64,000 bases of DNA, taken from positions 1 to 64,000 of the forward strand of contig NZ_JH767534.1 of the NCBI RefSeq assembly GCF_000281085.1, written 5' to 3'. The stretch comes from Catenovulum agarivorans YM01. Lineage in GTDB: Bacteria; Pseudomonadota; Gammaproteobacteria; Enterobacterales; Alteromonadaceae. Position 1 is the stretch's first letter, and every line of letters starts with the position of its first letter. Of this stretch, positions 44,521 to 54,191 are shown piece by piece. The notes below the pieces were generated by a model, which did no database searches, was not told the origin of the DNA, and was given only the letters and a program-made list of their open reading frames with translations. Position numbers and translations under genes: made by a program.

Positions 44521-46006
44521 AAACGTCTTGTAGTTGAACGACGAAGTCAACTGCACTAGCGATAATAGCTTGTTGAACTCGCTGCTTTTCTTGTAAGTCA
44601 GCATACTCAGCGGAAACTAACAATTGATGACTTTGTTCGTCTGCACCGATAAATTTATCCAAGGTTTGTAGTAGTTTGCTTTTAACTGCTGAGTTACCTA
44701 TGTACTGATGTGTTACATAGATATCAAGCAATAAACGATTCTTACCATATGGGCTGGTAATATCGCTCAAGCGAGCTGTATATGGCTGCTCTTTGTCGAG
44801 TAGGACTAACTGAGACGCCTTTAAACTCCAGCCTGTTGGGTCATAGCGTCTATGCACACCTGAGACTAATTCGCCATGGCTATTGGCTGCGTAATAAGCA
44901 ACAAATACTTCAACGGCTGCACCATGGTTATCTGTGTGTGTTAATTGGATTTTATCTGCATTAGCAATTTTGGGTTTAGCTGAAAATGTTTCAGGATCCT
45001 TCGTAGTAGACAGATCTAGCACTTTTAATGCAGTTGGTTTGGGTGAATCAATTAAGCTTAGCCATAACCATTGTGTTAATAGTAGTGCACAAACAAAAGC
45101 AAAGTGATAGTTTGTTTTCTGTGATTTAACTGACAGCTCAGATACAGCACCCGTTGTATGAGCTTCCACTTGCTTGTTTTCTGTTGGTAATGAATCGCGC
45201 ATAGCATTGCCCAATAATATGAGCAGCAATAATACTAAACAATAGAAGAACCAGCCGTAGATCAAATGGTCTGCGCCGGCTGCATATTGCATATCAGATA
45301 AATGTGCAACATAGATAATGCCGAATACACGTATGCCGTTAGCGAATATTGGCACAATAAAAGAGATCACTACGAAAGCTAATTTTCTTTTAAAGCTATA
45401 GAAGCTGGTATACGCAAACAAACAGCCAAACACAATTGAGACGATAAAAAAGCTAATGCCAGAGCAGGCTTCAGCAACCAAAAAGCGTCCACGTGGAATT
45501 TCTATGTATAATCCATTTATGTAGGTGGGGATATCGACTATCTTCAATAGAAAGATTGCTATAGTTGCGGCGATTTGTTGCAAAGTCGGAATGAGTTCCT
45601 CACCAATTGGTATAGCAAACAGCATAAACGCAAGCGGAAATAAGATAACTTTGCTAGCTTTAAAGCCTAAGGTAGAAACAAGTATTATCGGGAGGGCTGA
45701 GAAAGTTGCCATGTGCATCAGTAGTGCTATATCGCCAGCATAACCAAAGATGTAAACTAACATGCAAGGAACGAGCAGAATTAACCAATAGAACTGCGGC
45801 GTTACACTTTGTTGTTGCAGTTCTGTACGTTTTTGCCAAATTAAATAAAAACTAATAGGCAGAACAAACAAACAGTGGTTAAAAATATCAGAAACAATCC
45901 AGACTTTATACGCAGTGATGAATCCATGATTAAACGCTATTAGCCAAGTAACGACAGATAACAAAAGAATTATATCTATCCTGCGATTTATTAGCGTCAG
46001 CTGCAT
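44513..46006 (-). CDS. xrtA: Exosortase A fused to an EpsI-type domain
   Basis: This 497-residue membrane protein has about eight transmembrane segments in residues 10-270 and the exosortase catalytic set: Cys181 in AEACSGISF, Arg226 in ANGIRVFG and His247 in ADHLIYGW. A further membrane segment near 300-318 leads into a periplasmic DUF3485/EpsI-like domain (about 320-497), so it is the two-domain form of XrtA. It cleaves PEP-CTERM proteins at the membrane and probably transfers them to an acceptor. Substrates in this window are encoded at 10498 and 14967. It precedes fkbM and follows the XrtA-type deacetylase in one minus-strand operon. Confidence 0.95.
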   Translation of the reverse strand: MQLTLINRRIDIILLLSVVTWLIAFNHGFITAYKVWIVSDIFNHCLFVLPISFYLIWQKRTELQQQSVTPQFYWLILLVPCMLVYIFGYAGDIALLMHMATFSALPIILVSTLGFKASKVILFPLAFMLFAIPIGEELIPTLQQIAATIAIFLLKIVDIPTYINGLYIEIPRGRFLVAEACSGISFFIVSIVFGCLFAYTSFYSFKRKLAFVVISFIVPIFANGIRVFGIIYVAHLSDMQYAAGADHLIYGWFFYCLVLLLLILLGNAMRDSLPTENKQVEAHTTGAVSELSVKSQKTNYHFAFVCALLLTQWLWLSLIDSPKPTALKVLDLSTTKDPETFSAKPKIANADKIQLTHTDNHGAAVEVFVAYYAANSHGELVSGVHRRYDPTGWSLKASQLVLLDKEQPYTARLSDITSPYGKNRLLLDIYVTHQYIGNSAVKSKLLQTLDKFIGADEQSHQLLVSAEYADLQEKQRVQQAIIASAVDFVVQLQDVYE

Positions 46007-46019
46007 ACGAAATCCAGTT

Positions 46020-46883
46020 CTATTTTAAGTATACTTGTTGCATCGTCGACCAGTGGTATCTATCCAACAAAGTGGCCAATCGACCTTCCATTTTACTTAT
46101 GTTTAAATAATGTCTAAATTTTGACTTGAAGGGAGCGTCGGTTACACGCGGTTGCTCAGTGTCTATTTCCCAAGGATGGAAATAAAATGAATAAGGCTGT
46201 TGTTCTTTAGCCAAATACTTATCAACTAACTTGTGTGCAACCATAGTCGGGTATAAACGAAAATAGCCACCACCACCTATAGGTATTTGTTTGCCTGCAA
46301 GTTTTAAAGTGGGTACTGGAATTTCAATAATGCCCTCAGGCCTTGTATATTTGAACCTTGGCCAGTGTGGCGTTCCGTATAAATCGTGTTTTACAGGGTA
46401 AGTGCTTGAACTATATTCAAAGCCTAACTCAGTTAATACCTCAAATGCCCACTCGTTACTTTCGTCAATTGAAAAGCTTGGCGCACGATAACCAATCACT
46501 TGCTGACCTATGGTATCTTCCAAATGTTTTTTCGAGCGTTCAACATCAGCTTTAAATTCTTCTCGTGTTTGTGTTGTTGCGCGCTTGTGTGCATAGCCGT
46601 GACTTGCTACTTCATGACCACGGTTATGAATGTCTTGCAATAGTTGTGGGTAGCGTTCACCAACTGCACCCAAAATAAAGAAGGTGCCTTTACAATTATG
46701 TGAATCAAATAAATCTAATAGCCTGTAGGTGTTGTGCTCGACACGTTGTGGCAGCTTGTCCCAATCGTTACGGGTAAACTGTTTCTCAAATGCAGAAACA
46801 TGATAATAATCTTCTACATCTACAGTCATCGCATTTATGATAGGCGACTTCTTTTCAAGCTGTTTTTTATCAACACTGTACAC
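46020..46883 (-). CDS. XrtA-system polysaccharide deacetylase
   Basis: This 287-residue NodB-fold protein has AMTVDVEDYYHVSAF near residues 18-32 (Asp dyad), SHGYAHKRAT (His motif), IGYRAPSFSI, and a C-terminal DUF3473-like part with FYFHPWEID. It matches the exosortase-associated deacetylase family (TIGR03006). It removes acetyl groups from amino sugars, changing EPS charge. It lies between the EpsB-like transferase (2 nt) and xrtA (13 nt). Confidence 0.93.
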   Translation of the reverse strand: MYSVDKKQLEKKSPIINAMTVDVEDYYHVSAFEKQFTRNDWDKLPQRVEHNTYRLLDLFDSHNCKGTFFILGAVGERYPQLLQDIHNRGHEVASHGYAHKRATTQTREEFKADVERSKKHLEDTIGQQVIGYRAPSFSIDESNEWAFEVLTELGFEYSSSTYPVKHDLYGTPHWPRFKYTRPEGIIEIPVPTLKLAGKQIPIGGGGYFRLYPTMVAHKLVDKYLAKEQQPYSFYFHPWEIDTEQPRVTDAPFKSKFRHYLNISKMEGRLATLLDRYHWSTMQQVYLK

Positions 46884-46885
46884 GT

Positions 46886-48301
46886 TTAACGGCCTTTACC
46901 AAATAAGATAACTTCAACTGTACGCAATAATATGAGTAAGTCGAATAAGATAGATCTGTGTTTGATGTAGTACAAATCAAACTTGAGTTTTTCTATCGTA
47001 TCTTCACTAGACGACCCATATGGGTATTTTAGTTGCGCCCAACCTGTTAAACCAGGTTTAACGTTGTGGCGTTGATTGTAATACGGAATTTGTTTAATAA
47101 AGTCGGTGACAAATTGTGGTCGCTCAGGTCTTGGGCCAACAAAACCCATTTCGCCTTTAAATACATTAAACAACTGGGGTAACTCATCCACACGGTATTT
47201 TCTTAAAAAACCACCAATTTTAGTTGTTCTATCGTCATTCTTCTGAGCAAATTGAGCACCGCCTTTTTCTGCATCAGGGCGCATACTGCGGAATTTTATG
47301 ATTTTGAAAACACGGCCATCTAAACCGACACGCTCTTGTTTATAAAATACTGAAGCGCCAGTTTTGCGTCCATCTTCTAGATATATAAGCAATGCTGTAA
47401 TGAGCATAAACGGCCATGCAAAGAAAAATACAATAACAGCAATAAAGGCGTTAAATAGATAGTCTAGTGATTCGCGTAAGTGATTGGTCGTTCTAAAGCC
47501 ATTTGAATATATTACCCAGCTCGGATAAATTAGGTTAACTGCAACTTGGCCGGTTTCACGTTCGATAAAGTCCAATATATCGGTGATTTCTACACCACGA
47601 ATTTTAAAATTAAACAAAGCTTGTAACGGCAATGCATCGCGTCTTTCATCACATGCTATAACGATTTCTTGGATGTCGTTTTCCAAAACAAACTTTTCCA
47701 ACTCTTCTTGCAGTTCTAATTCAATTGTAGTTTCGTTTTGTATTCCATGAAATTTGTCACCAACAAGTGGCACAAAACCAACTAAATTAATGCCTCGTCT
47801 ATCAGCTCGGCGACGCATTCTTTTTTCAATAATAGAGGCTCTTTCACCTGCGCCAATAATTAATACATCTTTACGTGAAAAGCCAAACCATTCGTTTTCC
47901 ATTATTACATAGCGAAATATGGATAAAGACACAATGCCAATAAGAGCCGCTGCAGGAATAAAATAACTGTTTACTTCTAAGGAAGGGGCTAAATTGAGTA
48001 AAACACCGTCGTGCAAAAAGTAGGCGATACCTACACTAACTAATATTCGGCGAATAACACCACGGATAGATTCGCGTAAACGTAGTTCGTATAGGCCGAC
48101 CGAGAGCAACGAAAGTTGTGAAAAAGCGACAAAAATTAATACATTAGATAGGTGAACTTGCAAAGTTGCAAAGTCATCAAACGAGTCAGCAAATGACGCT
48201 ACGTATAAACCAAGATAACCAGCGATACACAAAATAGTGGTTTCGATCACAATCAGCGGCTTGATTTTCTGGTGAGTGTGCCCTGCGTAAGTATAAGCCA
48301 T
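46886..48301 (-). CDS. EpsB-like priming glycosyltransferase (TIGR03013 type)
   Basis: This 471-residue protein has four or five N-terminal membrane segments, a CoA-binding-like middle region (VLIIGAGERASIIEKRMRRRA), a membrane segment near 275-305 and a bacterial sugar transferase domain. That domain has RVFKIIKFRSMRPDAEKGG, YRVDELPQLFNVFKGEM and FVGPRPERPQF. It moves a sugar-1-phosphate onto undecaprenyl phosphate to start EPS repeat synthesis. It is the first gene of the minus-strand epsB-deacetylase-xrtA-fkbM operon and is divergent from the export operon at 48586. Confidence 0.95.
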   Translation of the reverse strand: MAYTYAGHTHQKIKPLIVIETTILCIAGYLGLYVASFADSFDDFATLQVHLSNVLIFVAFSQLSLLSVGLYELRLRESIRGVIRRILVSVGIAYFLHDGVLLNLAPSLEVNSYFIPAAALIGIVSLSIFRYVIMENEWFGFSRKDVLIIGAGERASIIEKRMRRRADRRGINLVGFVPLVGDKFHGIQNETTIELELQEELEKFVLENDIQEIVIACDERRDALPLQALFNFKIRGVEITDILDFIERETGQVAVNLIYPSWVIYSNGFRTTNHLRESLDYLFNAFIAVIVFFFAWPFMLITALLIYLEDGRKTGASVFYKQERVGLDGRVFKIIKFRSMRPDAEKGGAQFAQKNDDRTTKIGGFLRKYRVDELPQLFNVFKGEMGFVGPRPERPQFVTDFIKQIPYYNQRHNVKPGLTGWAQLKYPYGSSSEDTIEKLKFDLYYIKHRSILFDLLILLRTVEVILFGKGR

Positions 48302-48585
48302 AGTGATAATAGTATTCCGTTAAGTATTCTACTGCCCGGCCGGTCGACAACAAAACGTTTGGCACATTCAGGCGTAATTATTATTAGATGCTTTAATTAA
48401 CTCTGGGCGAGTATACTATGATGATAAAGTAACAACAATATGAAAGCGTTGGATTATCTCCAAGTTGCTTGAGTGAAATTTAATCTAAGCTTGATTGATT
48501 TAATTTGTCTTTGCTCTATGATGTCGGAGTAATCAATTGACCTCGATAGGTTGAGCAACAAAAAAAGCCAAAGGAATAAACAACA
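48302..48585. other. Divergent control region between the two core EPS operons
   Basis: This 284-bp non-coding gap must hold promoters for the minus-strand epsB operon and the plus-strand export operon. A GC-rich patch GCCCGGCCGG lies near 48332-48345. A TATACT hexamer near 48413 is a possible -10 element, without a clear -35. I found no GG-N10-GC sigma-54 element and no copy of the candidate PrsR site. No small gene is evident. Confidence 0.4.
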
Positions 48586-49221
48586 ATGCAGCTTATCAAA
48601 ACTAATCAGATGTTAAAAATTGCCGTGTTGGCGACAGTATTCAGCTTAGCTGGATGTGCTACCAATCAGCTACCGCAGGCAACAATTCACGCTTCAAAAA
48701 CGACAGATATCACAGACTATAAATATTTAATCGGCCCTGGCGACTCGCTAAATATTTTTGTTTGGCGTAACCCTGAAATTTCAGGCTCTTTTGTTGTTAG
48801 ACCTGACGGTAAAATTACTACGTCTTTAGTTGAAGATATTGATGTATCGGGTAAAACTCCAACTGAATTGGCACGAAACATAGAGCAAATATTGGGGACT
48901 TATATTAAAGACCCTATCGTAACTGTGAGTGTTGGCGGTTTTGTCGGCCCATACAGTGAACAGGTTCGTGTTATTGGCGAGGCTTCTGCGCCACAAGCAA
49001 TTAACTATAGAGAAAACATGACTTTGCTCGATTTGATGGTGCAAGTGGGCGGTTTAACTCAGTTTGCTGATGGCGATGGGGCAAAGTTGATTCGGGTTGT
49101 ATCTGGTCAGCAACAGACCTACAACATTCAAATTGAAAGTTTGATCAACGATGGTGATATTAGTGCCAACGTCGATTTGTTGCCTGGTGATATCGTGATT
49201 ATTCCTGAAGCTTGGTTCTAA
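48586..49221 (+). CDS. XrtA-system polysaccharide export lipoprotein (Wza-like)
   Basis: This 211-residue lipoprotein has lipobox LAGC (Cys24). A Poly_export domain follows (YKYLIGPGDSLNIFVWRNPEISG, VRPDGKITTSLVEDIDVSG), then one SLBB-type domain (VRVIGEASAPQAINYRENMTLLDL, VGGLT). It is shorter than full Wza and fits the exosortase-associated export protein (TIGR03027). It forms the periplasmic/outer-membrane conduit together with the outer-membrane protein encoded at 51829. It is the first gene of the four-gene export operon. Confidence 0.94.
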   Translation: MQLIKTNQMLKIAVLATVFSLAGCATNQLPQATIHASKTTDITDYKYLIGPGDSLNIFVWRNPEISGSFVVRPDGKITTSLVEDIDVSGKTPTELARNIEQILGTYIKDPIVTVSVGGFVGPYSEQVRVIGEASAPQAINYRENMTLLDLMVQVGGLTQFADGDGAKLIRVVSGQQQTYNIQIESLINDGDISANVDLLPGDIVIIPEAWF

Positions 49222-49281
49222 CCCAAGTTTATACGAGCGTAAAAATAACAACAGATAATTAGATAAGAGTTATTGTAACTA

Positions 49282-50904
49282 ATGGACAATCTTCAACAGA
49301 CTATTGATGAAATATTAGGCTATCTAAAAGGGATTTGGATAAAAAAACGTTTTATTATTTTAACCACTTGGTTAATTTGCCCGATTGCGTGGTTATATGT
49401 AGCAAACTTACAGGATGTATATCAATCTAACGCTAAGGTTTTTGCGGACACCCGTTCAATTCTACAGCCTTTGTTACGTGGTTTGGCTTTACAAACAAAT
49501 ATCGACCAAGAATTGCAATTGATGACTAAAACCTTGTTATCCCGCCCCAACTTGGAAAAAATCGCACGTAATACTGACTTAGATATCAATGCTAAAACTG
49601 AAGCGCAATATGAAAGTTTAATTGGCATGCTTAAGCGAGGGATAAAGTTTAGGGCAGCAGGCCGAGAAAATATCTATACCATAGATTTTGAACACTCTAA
49701 CCCACAGGTTGCTAAACGGGTAGTTGAAGAGACATTAACTTTGTTTGTTGAATCGACTCTAGGGTCAAATCGACAAGACTCAGATACAGCAACTAAATTT
49801 TTAGATTCACAAATATCTGAATACGAAAAACGCCTTGCTGCAGCTGAAACGCGTTTGTCTGATTTCAAAAGGCGCCATGCTGATGTGGTTGTGCAGTCTA
49901 CCGGTGGGGTTTATGGACAATTATCATCATTAAAATCTCAACTAGAAGCAACTAATTTACAAATTCAAGAAGCGCAGTCTCGTTTAGACCAAGTGCAAGC
50001 TGCATTATCAGCATCGCAAAAAAGTGCTGCATCGGCAGCATCTTCTTCTACTAGTGTGTTAGAAACTCAATATGATGCTCGAATTGAAAGTTTGCAAACT
50101 AAATTAGATGATTTATTAATTCGTTATACTGCTCGCCACCCTGATGTAATTGAAGCGCGCTCTATGTTGCAACGTTTGCAAGCTCAAAGAGATAAAGAAA
50201 TTGAAGAATATCAAAAAGCACTATTAGGTTCGGATGGTGATGTCGCTAATGTACAAGGGCGAGTTGGCCAAGAAATGGTTATTACCATGCAGACATTAAA
50301 AAATGAACTAGCATCACTTAATGTTAGAAAGCAAAACACCGAAGAGAAAATTCTAGCGCTACAAGATAAGATGGATTTAATTCCACAAATTGAAGCAGAA
50401 ATGGCGGGGTTAAACCGTGATTATGGCATAACTAAGAAAAAATACGATGAGTTGTTGGTACGTCGAGAATCTGTACTGATGTCGAAACAAGCGGATTTAC
50501 AGTCTGACGATGTGCAGTTTCGAGTAATTGAGCCACCTCGTGTACCTTTATCGCCAAGTGGCCCACCAAGAGTTATTTTTAATGTTCTTGTGTTGTTAGT
50601 TGGTTTTGGAGCTGGCATTGCACTTGCGTTTTTAACCAGTCAGATAAATCCTGTGATTATTCGAGCCCAACAACTTACAAAAATTACCGGTTTGCCAGTG
50701 TTCGGTACAATCTCGCATGTTAATTATCAACAATTGCGACGTATCGAGAATAAAAAACTGATGGTTTTTTGGGTTTCAAATGCGTTTATTCTAGTGGGCT
50801 TTGCTGGTTTTATGCTGCTCGCTATTACAGGCCATCAGTTAAATATTGAGTTTGTTAGCAAGCTGTTCTCATTTGTCAGCGAGAAGTTAGGAGGGCTAAT
50901 TTAA
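49282..50904 (+). CDS. XrtA-system chain-length determinant (Wzz-like)
   Basis: This 540-residue protein has a Wzz topology: membrane segments near residues 22-42 and 427-447 flank a long periplasmic coiled coil (roughly 175-400, with heptad stretches such as LKSQLEATNLQIQEAQSRLD). A third segment lies near 495-515. The proline-rich FRVIEPPRVPLSPSGPPR precedes the second segment. It matches TIGR03007-type proteins and controls EPS chain length with the adjacent kinase. Its stop overlaps the kinase ATG by one base. Confidence 0.93.
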   Translation: MDNLQQTIDEILGYLKGIWIKKRFIILTTWLICPIAWLYVANLQDVYQSNAKVFADTRSILQPLLRGLALQTNIDQELQLMTKTLLSRPNLEKIARNTDLDINAKTEAQYESLIGMLKRGIKFRAAGRENIYTIDFEHSNPQVAKRVVEETLTLFVESTLGSNRQDSDTATKFLDSQISEYEKRLAAAETRLSDFKRRHADVVVQSTGGVYGQLSSLKSQLEATNLQIQEAQSRLDQVQAALSASQKSAASAASSSTSVLETQYDARIESLQTKLDDLLIRYTARHPDVIEARSMLQRLQAQRDKEIEEYQKALLGSDGDVANVQGRVGQEMVITMQTLKNELASLNVRKQNTEEKILALQDKMDLIPQIEAEMAGLNRDYGITKKKYDELLVRRESVLMSKQADLQSDDVQFRVIEPPRVPLSPSGPPRVIFNVLVLLVGFGAGIALAFLTSQINPVIIRAQQLTKITGLPVFGTISHVNYQQLRRIENKKLMVFWVSNAFILVGFAGFMLLAITGHQLNIEFVSKLFSFVSEKLGGLI

Positions 50905-51836
50905 TGAGTACTATTGAAAAAGCGTTAGCTAAACAAAAAGAAAAGCAACAAGCCCAAAATTTACAAGGAAAGAGTCCAACTGAGCGAGTGCAAGACAATA
51001 CTTCTGTTGCTATGTCTGCAACTGCCGTTGAGCCACCACCGCAAATTCAAGCATCTGAAACAACTAAAGATGATATGGATGGTAAACATTTTGGCGAGGA
51101 GTTAGTTTTACCTTTAGAGTCTCTAGACCAAGATGGTTATGTATCTTTAAGCAGTAAAAGGAAATTAATAAATGAAGAGCTTAGAGCAATTAAACGCAAA
51201 GTACTTGCCAACGCTTTTGGCCCTTTATCTAATACTTTAGATGCTGCAAATTTAGTTGCGATTACCAGTACTTCGCCACAAGAAGGCAAGTCTTTTACCT
51301 CTATAAATTTAGCCTTGAGCATAGCGCTTGAACAAGATAAAACCGTACTTTTAGTTGACGCAGATGTTTTAAAACCTTCGGTTAGTAAAAAGCTTGGAGT
51401 GCAAGACAAAGTTGAACAAGGTTTGATGGATTATTTGTTGGGAGAGGTCGATGATGTTCGTGACATTATTTATCGAACTAACATAGAAAATTTGCGCTTT
51501 ATCCCAGCGGGGAAATCAAGTCATTTATCAACCGAGTTGTTAGCGAGTGAGCGTATGGCTCAGCTTGCGCACGAGTTTGTCAGTCGTTACCCTGACCGAG
51601 TTGTGGTAATGGATGCTCCGCCTTTATTAGGCATTAACGAAACCGTTGTACTGGCTAATTTGGCCGGACAAGTATTGGTTGTTGTTGAAGAGGAGTCGAC
51701 GAAAATTCAAGGGTTAAAACAAGCAATAGAGCAACTTGATAAAGATAAAGCTATTGGTTTTGTCGTAAATAAAACTAAGAAAAATACTGGCATTACAGGA
51801 TATGGATACGCCTATGCTTATGCAAACCATGAGTAA
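50904..51836 (+). CDS. XrtA-associated tyrosine autokinase (BY-kinase)
   Basis: This 310-residue cytoplasmic kinase has Walker A TSPQEGKSFTSINLAL near 127-142, Walker A' TVLLVDADVLKPSV and Walker B RVVVMDAPPLL. It ends in a Tyr cluster, GYGYAYAYANHE, the usual autophosphorylation tail. It is the separate ATPase partner of the Wzz-like protein, as in TIGR03018-type kinases. Phosphorylation cycling is expected to control EPS polymerisation and export. Its stop overlaps the next gene's preferred ATG. Confidence 0.94.
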   Translation: MSTIEKALAKQKEKQQAQNLQGKSPTERVQDNTSVAMSATAVEPPPQIQASETTKDDMDGKHFGEELVLPLESLDQDGYVSLSSKRKLINEELRAIKRKVLANAFGPLSNTLDAANLVAITSTSPQEGKSFTSINLALSIALEQDKTVLLVDADVLKPSVSKKLGVQDKVEQGLMDYLLGEVDDVRDIIYRTNIENLRFIPAGKSSHLSTELLASERMAQLAHEFVSRYPDRVVVMDAPPLLGINETVVLANLAGQVLVVVEEESTKIQGLKQAIEQLDKDKAIGFVVNKTKKNTGITGYGYAYAYANHE

Positions 51837-53475
51837 AAAATTACACCAAAGTTTGCATTTGGTTTTACCTGCTCTATTGAGCCCTAGCCTTGTCGTGGCG
51901 GGTGATTTAACCTTTACACCCACTGTAACTGCAGATTATTACAACTTATCAGTTGATTTTGTTGATGAGACAATTCAGCCGGATGTATCTGAGTCGGTTT
52001 ACAAAGTATCACCAAGTTTTTCAGGTGCATACGATAGTAAAAAATTACAGCTCGCGACTAATTTTGTAGCGGAAAAAACCACGCATAGTAAGCAAGAAAC
52101 GCATGATAGTTCATTTGTTACTTATGGATTGCAAGCGCAGGCATTTTTGATTGATAATTTTTTAACCCTAAATAGCTCTGTTAATAAAAGTTTCCGCTCT
52201 GCCAGTTCTCAATCTGGTGTTTTTAATGATAGCGTTTTTGGTAGCGAACAACTCGTTGGGGTTACTAACTCAAATTTAGGTTTAAACTTATCAACCGGCA
52301 ACAGTAACATGTTGCAAGTACGTGGTAATGTACAACTGCAACGCAGTAAAGCTGATGATGATATCGACTTAGCAGAGTTTGGTTCACAAGGTGTTGCTCG
52401 TTACGATACCAAAAGTGCTTCAGCTGGGTTCGCTGCGAGTAGCCCTGCAAATAGCCAAGTGAATTGGAATATATATATGCAGGCTGCTGAATCTGATCGT
52501 GCGCAAACAAGTAATTACCGTAACTCAACTTTCAGTGGCGTATTAACTGTACCTATTTTTTCGGATATAGCTATCACTACCAATGCATCTATTAACAAAA
52601 ATAAGATAGCAGATGATCAAGCTTTGTCTGATGGTTTAACCTATGAGCAGTATGGTGCTGGTTTACGCTGGAGTTTTGCGAAACAGAGCTACTTGAGCGT
52701 TTTAGCTTATAGATCGCAAGCTGGAGAGCAAGAAAGTCGCAATTTCATTGGTGGTGAGTTTAATTGGATATTATCTTCTCGTACACAAATGTTGTTTAGT
52801 GCTGATAGAAATCAGTTTGGTGAGCAATATGGTTTTAACTTAACTCAAGCTAGCCGATTTGTCCGTACCCAAGTATCCTATAATGAAGGTGTAGACATTC
52901 AATCACGCAACAATTTTGTCAGTAATCAAGTTGGTTCGTTTATCTGTCCAAGTGATGCATTGAATATTGAAGACTGTTATCTTTCTGAAGACTTAAATTA
53001 TCAACCAGCACCGGGTGAGCAGCAAGTTAGTGTATTTGGTCGTGATATTGAGCTAGTTGATGTAGTTAGCCGTTTTGAAACTGGCCAACTAAGTATAGCT
53101 TATGACAATCAGCGTAAACTCAAGCTGTCTTTTGGTGTTAATTTCTCTGAGCGGGTATCATTGGAAGATTCTCAAGGCATTGGTGGCAATTTAAATAGGA
53201 AAACCACGGGGTATAGTGCTTCGGCTGCTTACGCCATATCGCCGAAAACCAGTTTAATTCTAAACAACTCGTTAAGTCGCAATACTTATTTAGACTCAAA
53301 CGGTGCAGAAACAGATAGAGTTGAAGACAATAAAATGTGGGAGGTCAAATTGACTTCGGCACGATCATCTTCGCTAAATCTAACTGCCAGTATCAGTGAG
53401 CGCGATAGCAATAGATCTCGACAGGCTTACACAGATAAACGTGTACAGCTTGGTTTAATTTATACTTTTAATTAA
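51829..53475 (+). CDS. XrtA-system outer-membrane beta-barrel protein
   Basis: This 548-residue protein has a signal peptide (MSKKLHQSLHLVLPALLSPS, cleavage near VVA) and a long run of amphipathic beta-strands ending in a C-terminal Tyr-Thr-Phe-Asn (LGLIYTFN), typical of outer-membrane barrels. It corresponds to the uncharacterised PEP-CTERM-system protein TIGR03016 and may be the EPS outer-membrane pore. An in-frame ATG at 51802 would add nine residues before the signal peptide. The ATG at 51829, overlapping the kinase stop, is preferred. A strong hairpin closes the operon. Confidence 0.88.
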   Translation: MSKKLHQSLHLVLPALLSPSLVVAGDLTFTPTVTADYYNLSVDFVDETIQPDVSESVYKVSPSFSGAYDSKKLQLATNFVAEKTTHSKQETHDSSFVTYGLQAQAFLIDNFLTLNSSVNKSFRSASSQSGVFNDSVFGSEQLVGVTNSNLGLNLSTGNSNMLQVRGNVQLQRSKADDDIDLAEFGSQGVARYDTKSASAGFAASSPANSQVNWNIYMQAAESDRAQTSNYRNSTFSGVLTVPIFSDIAITTNASINKNKIADDQALSDGLTYEQYGAGLRWSFAKQSYLSVLAYRSQAGEQESRNFIGGEFNWILSSRTQMLFSADRNQFGEQYGFNLTQASRFVRTQVSYNEGVDIQSRNNFVSNQVGSFICPSDALNIEDCYLSEDLNYQPAPGEQQVSVFGRDIELVDVVSRFETGQLSIAYDNQRKLKLSFGVNFSERVSLEDSQGIGGNLNRKTTGYSASAAYAISPKTSLILNNSLSRNTYLDSNGAETDRVEDNKMWEVKLTSARSSSLNLTASISERDSNRSRQAYTDKRVQLGLIYTFN

Positions 53476-53484
53476 AAACAACAC

Positions 53485-53517
53485 GAAAAGAAATAGAGGT
53501 ATTATCTATTTCTTTTC
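53485..53517. terminator. Terminator between the EPS export operon and the DUF2959 gene
   Basis: Perfect 13-bp arms GAAAAGAAATAGA (53485-53497) and TCTATTTCTTTTC (53505-53517) flank a 7-nt loop. They lie between convergent stops at 53475 and 53533, so they can serve both strands. Confidence 0.8.
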
Positions 53518-53532
53518 TTGCCTCTTGTACAT

Positions 53533-54180
53533 TTAACCTGCATTTAAGCTATTGATAAATTTCTCTGACTCTTTAATTGATCTATCGATTTCGCGAATAA
53601 TAGCTGCAACATCTTTTTCAATGCCAGCCAACTCACCTTTAAGTGAACCTATCGCTTGAGCATTTAAGTTATGTTTTAAGAACAAAACATTGTCTTGTAA
53701 GGCCGATAAAAATGGCTGCATCTTTTTTTCAGATTGGCGCATTGTCCTTAACAAGGTTTTATATCTAGCTTTAGTTTTGGCTAACTTAGTGGCACTTTGT
53801 GAGCGGAGCCGAGCACTTGAATATTGCTCTAGTTCATTTTGCCATTCATCAAATAAGTCTTCTGCAACTTGTTCAACTTTATCTATATGCTCTGATACCG
53901 CTTCCGCTGCTTCTTTACTGGCTTGATATTCATCATTTAGTTGTTCGTAGCGGGCTTGCAGTTCACCGCCATCAAATTGCACAACACTTTGAAACTGCTC
54001 AAGTGCCGACTTAAATTCTTCTTGAGCGTCTTGTTGTGCCTGTTGTACACCTTCAACACGATCAACCAGAATATCACGCTTATGGTAGCCAACTTTTTCC
54101 ATCGCTGAATAATAAGCGCTTTGGCATGCACACAACCCAATGATTAGCAATGCTACAACGAATTTTTGTTTTACAGCCAT
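53533..54180 (-). CDS. DUF2959 family lipoprotein
   Basis: This 215-residue protein has an N-terminal hydrophobic leader with ACQSAYYSAMEKVGYHKRDIL, a lipobox-like LCAC and the family's start motif. The rest is long coiled-coil helix rich in Glu, Gln and Lys. DUF2959 proteins are common in marine gammaproteobacteria and have no known role. It follows the YqaE-like gene closely (11 nt) on the same strand. Confidence 0.9.
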   Translation of the reverse strand: MAVKQKFVVALLIIGLCACQSAYYSAMEKVGYHKRDILVDRVEGVQQAQQDAQEEFKSALEQFQSVVQFDGGELQARYEQLNDEYQASKEAAEAVSEHIDKVEQVAEDLFDEWQNELEQYSSARLRSQSATKLAKTKARYKTLLRTMRQSEKKMQPFLSALQDNVLFLKHNLNAQAIGSLKGELAGIEKDVAAIIREIDRSIKESEKFINSLNAG

Positions 54181-54191
54181 GTATAGTGCTC

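Noticed and set aside
48302-48585. Sigma-54 promoter for the core EPS operons
   Set aside because: TGG triplets are present, but none has GC at the required 10-nt spacing on either strand; these operons are probably not directly sigma-54 driven.
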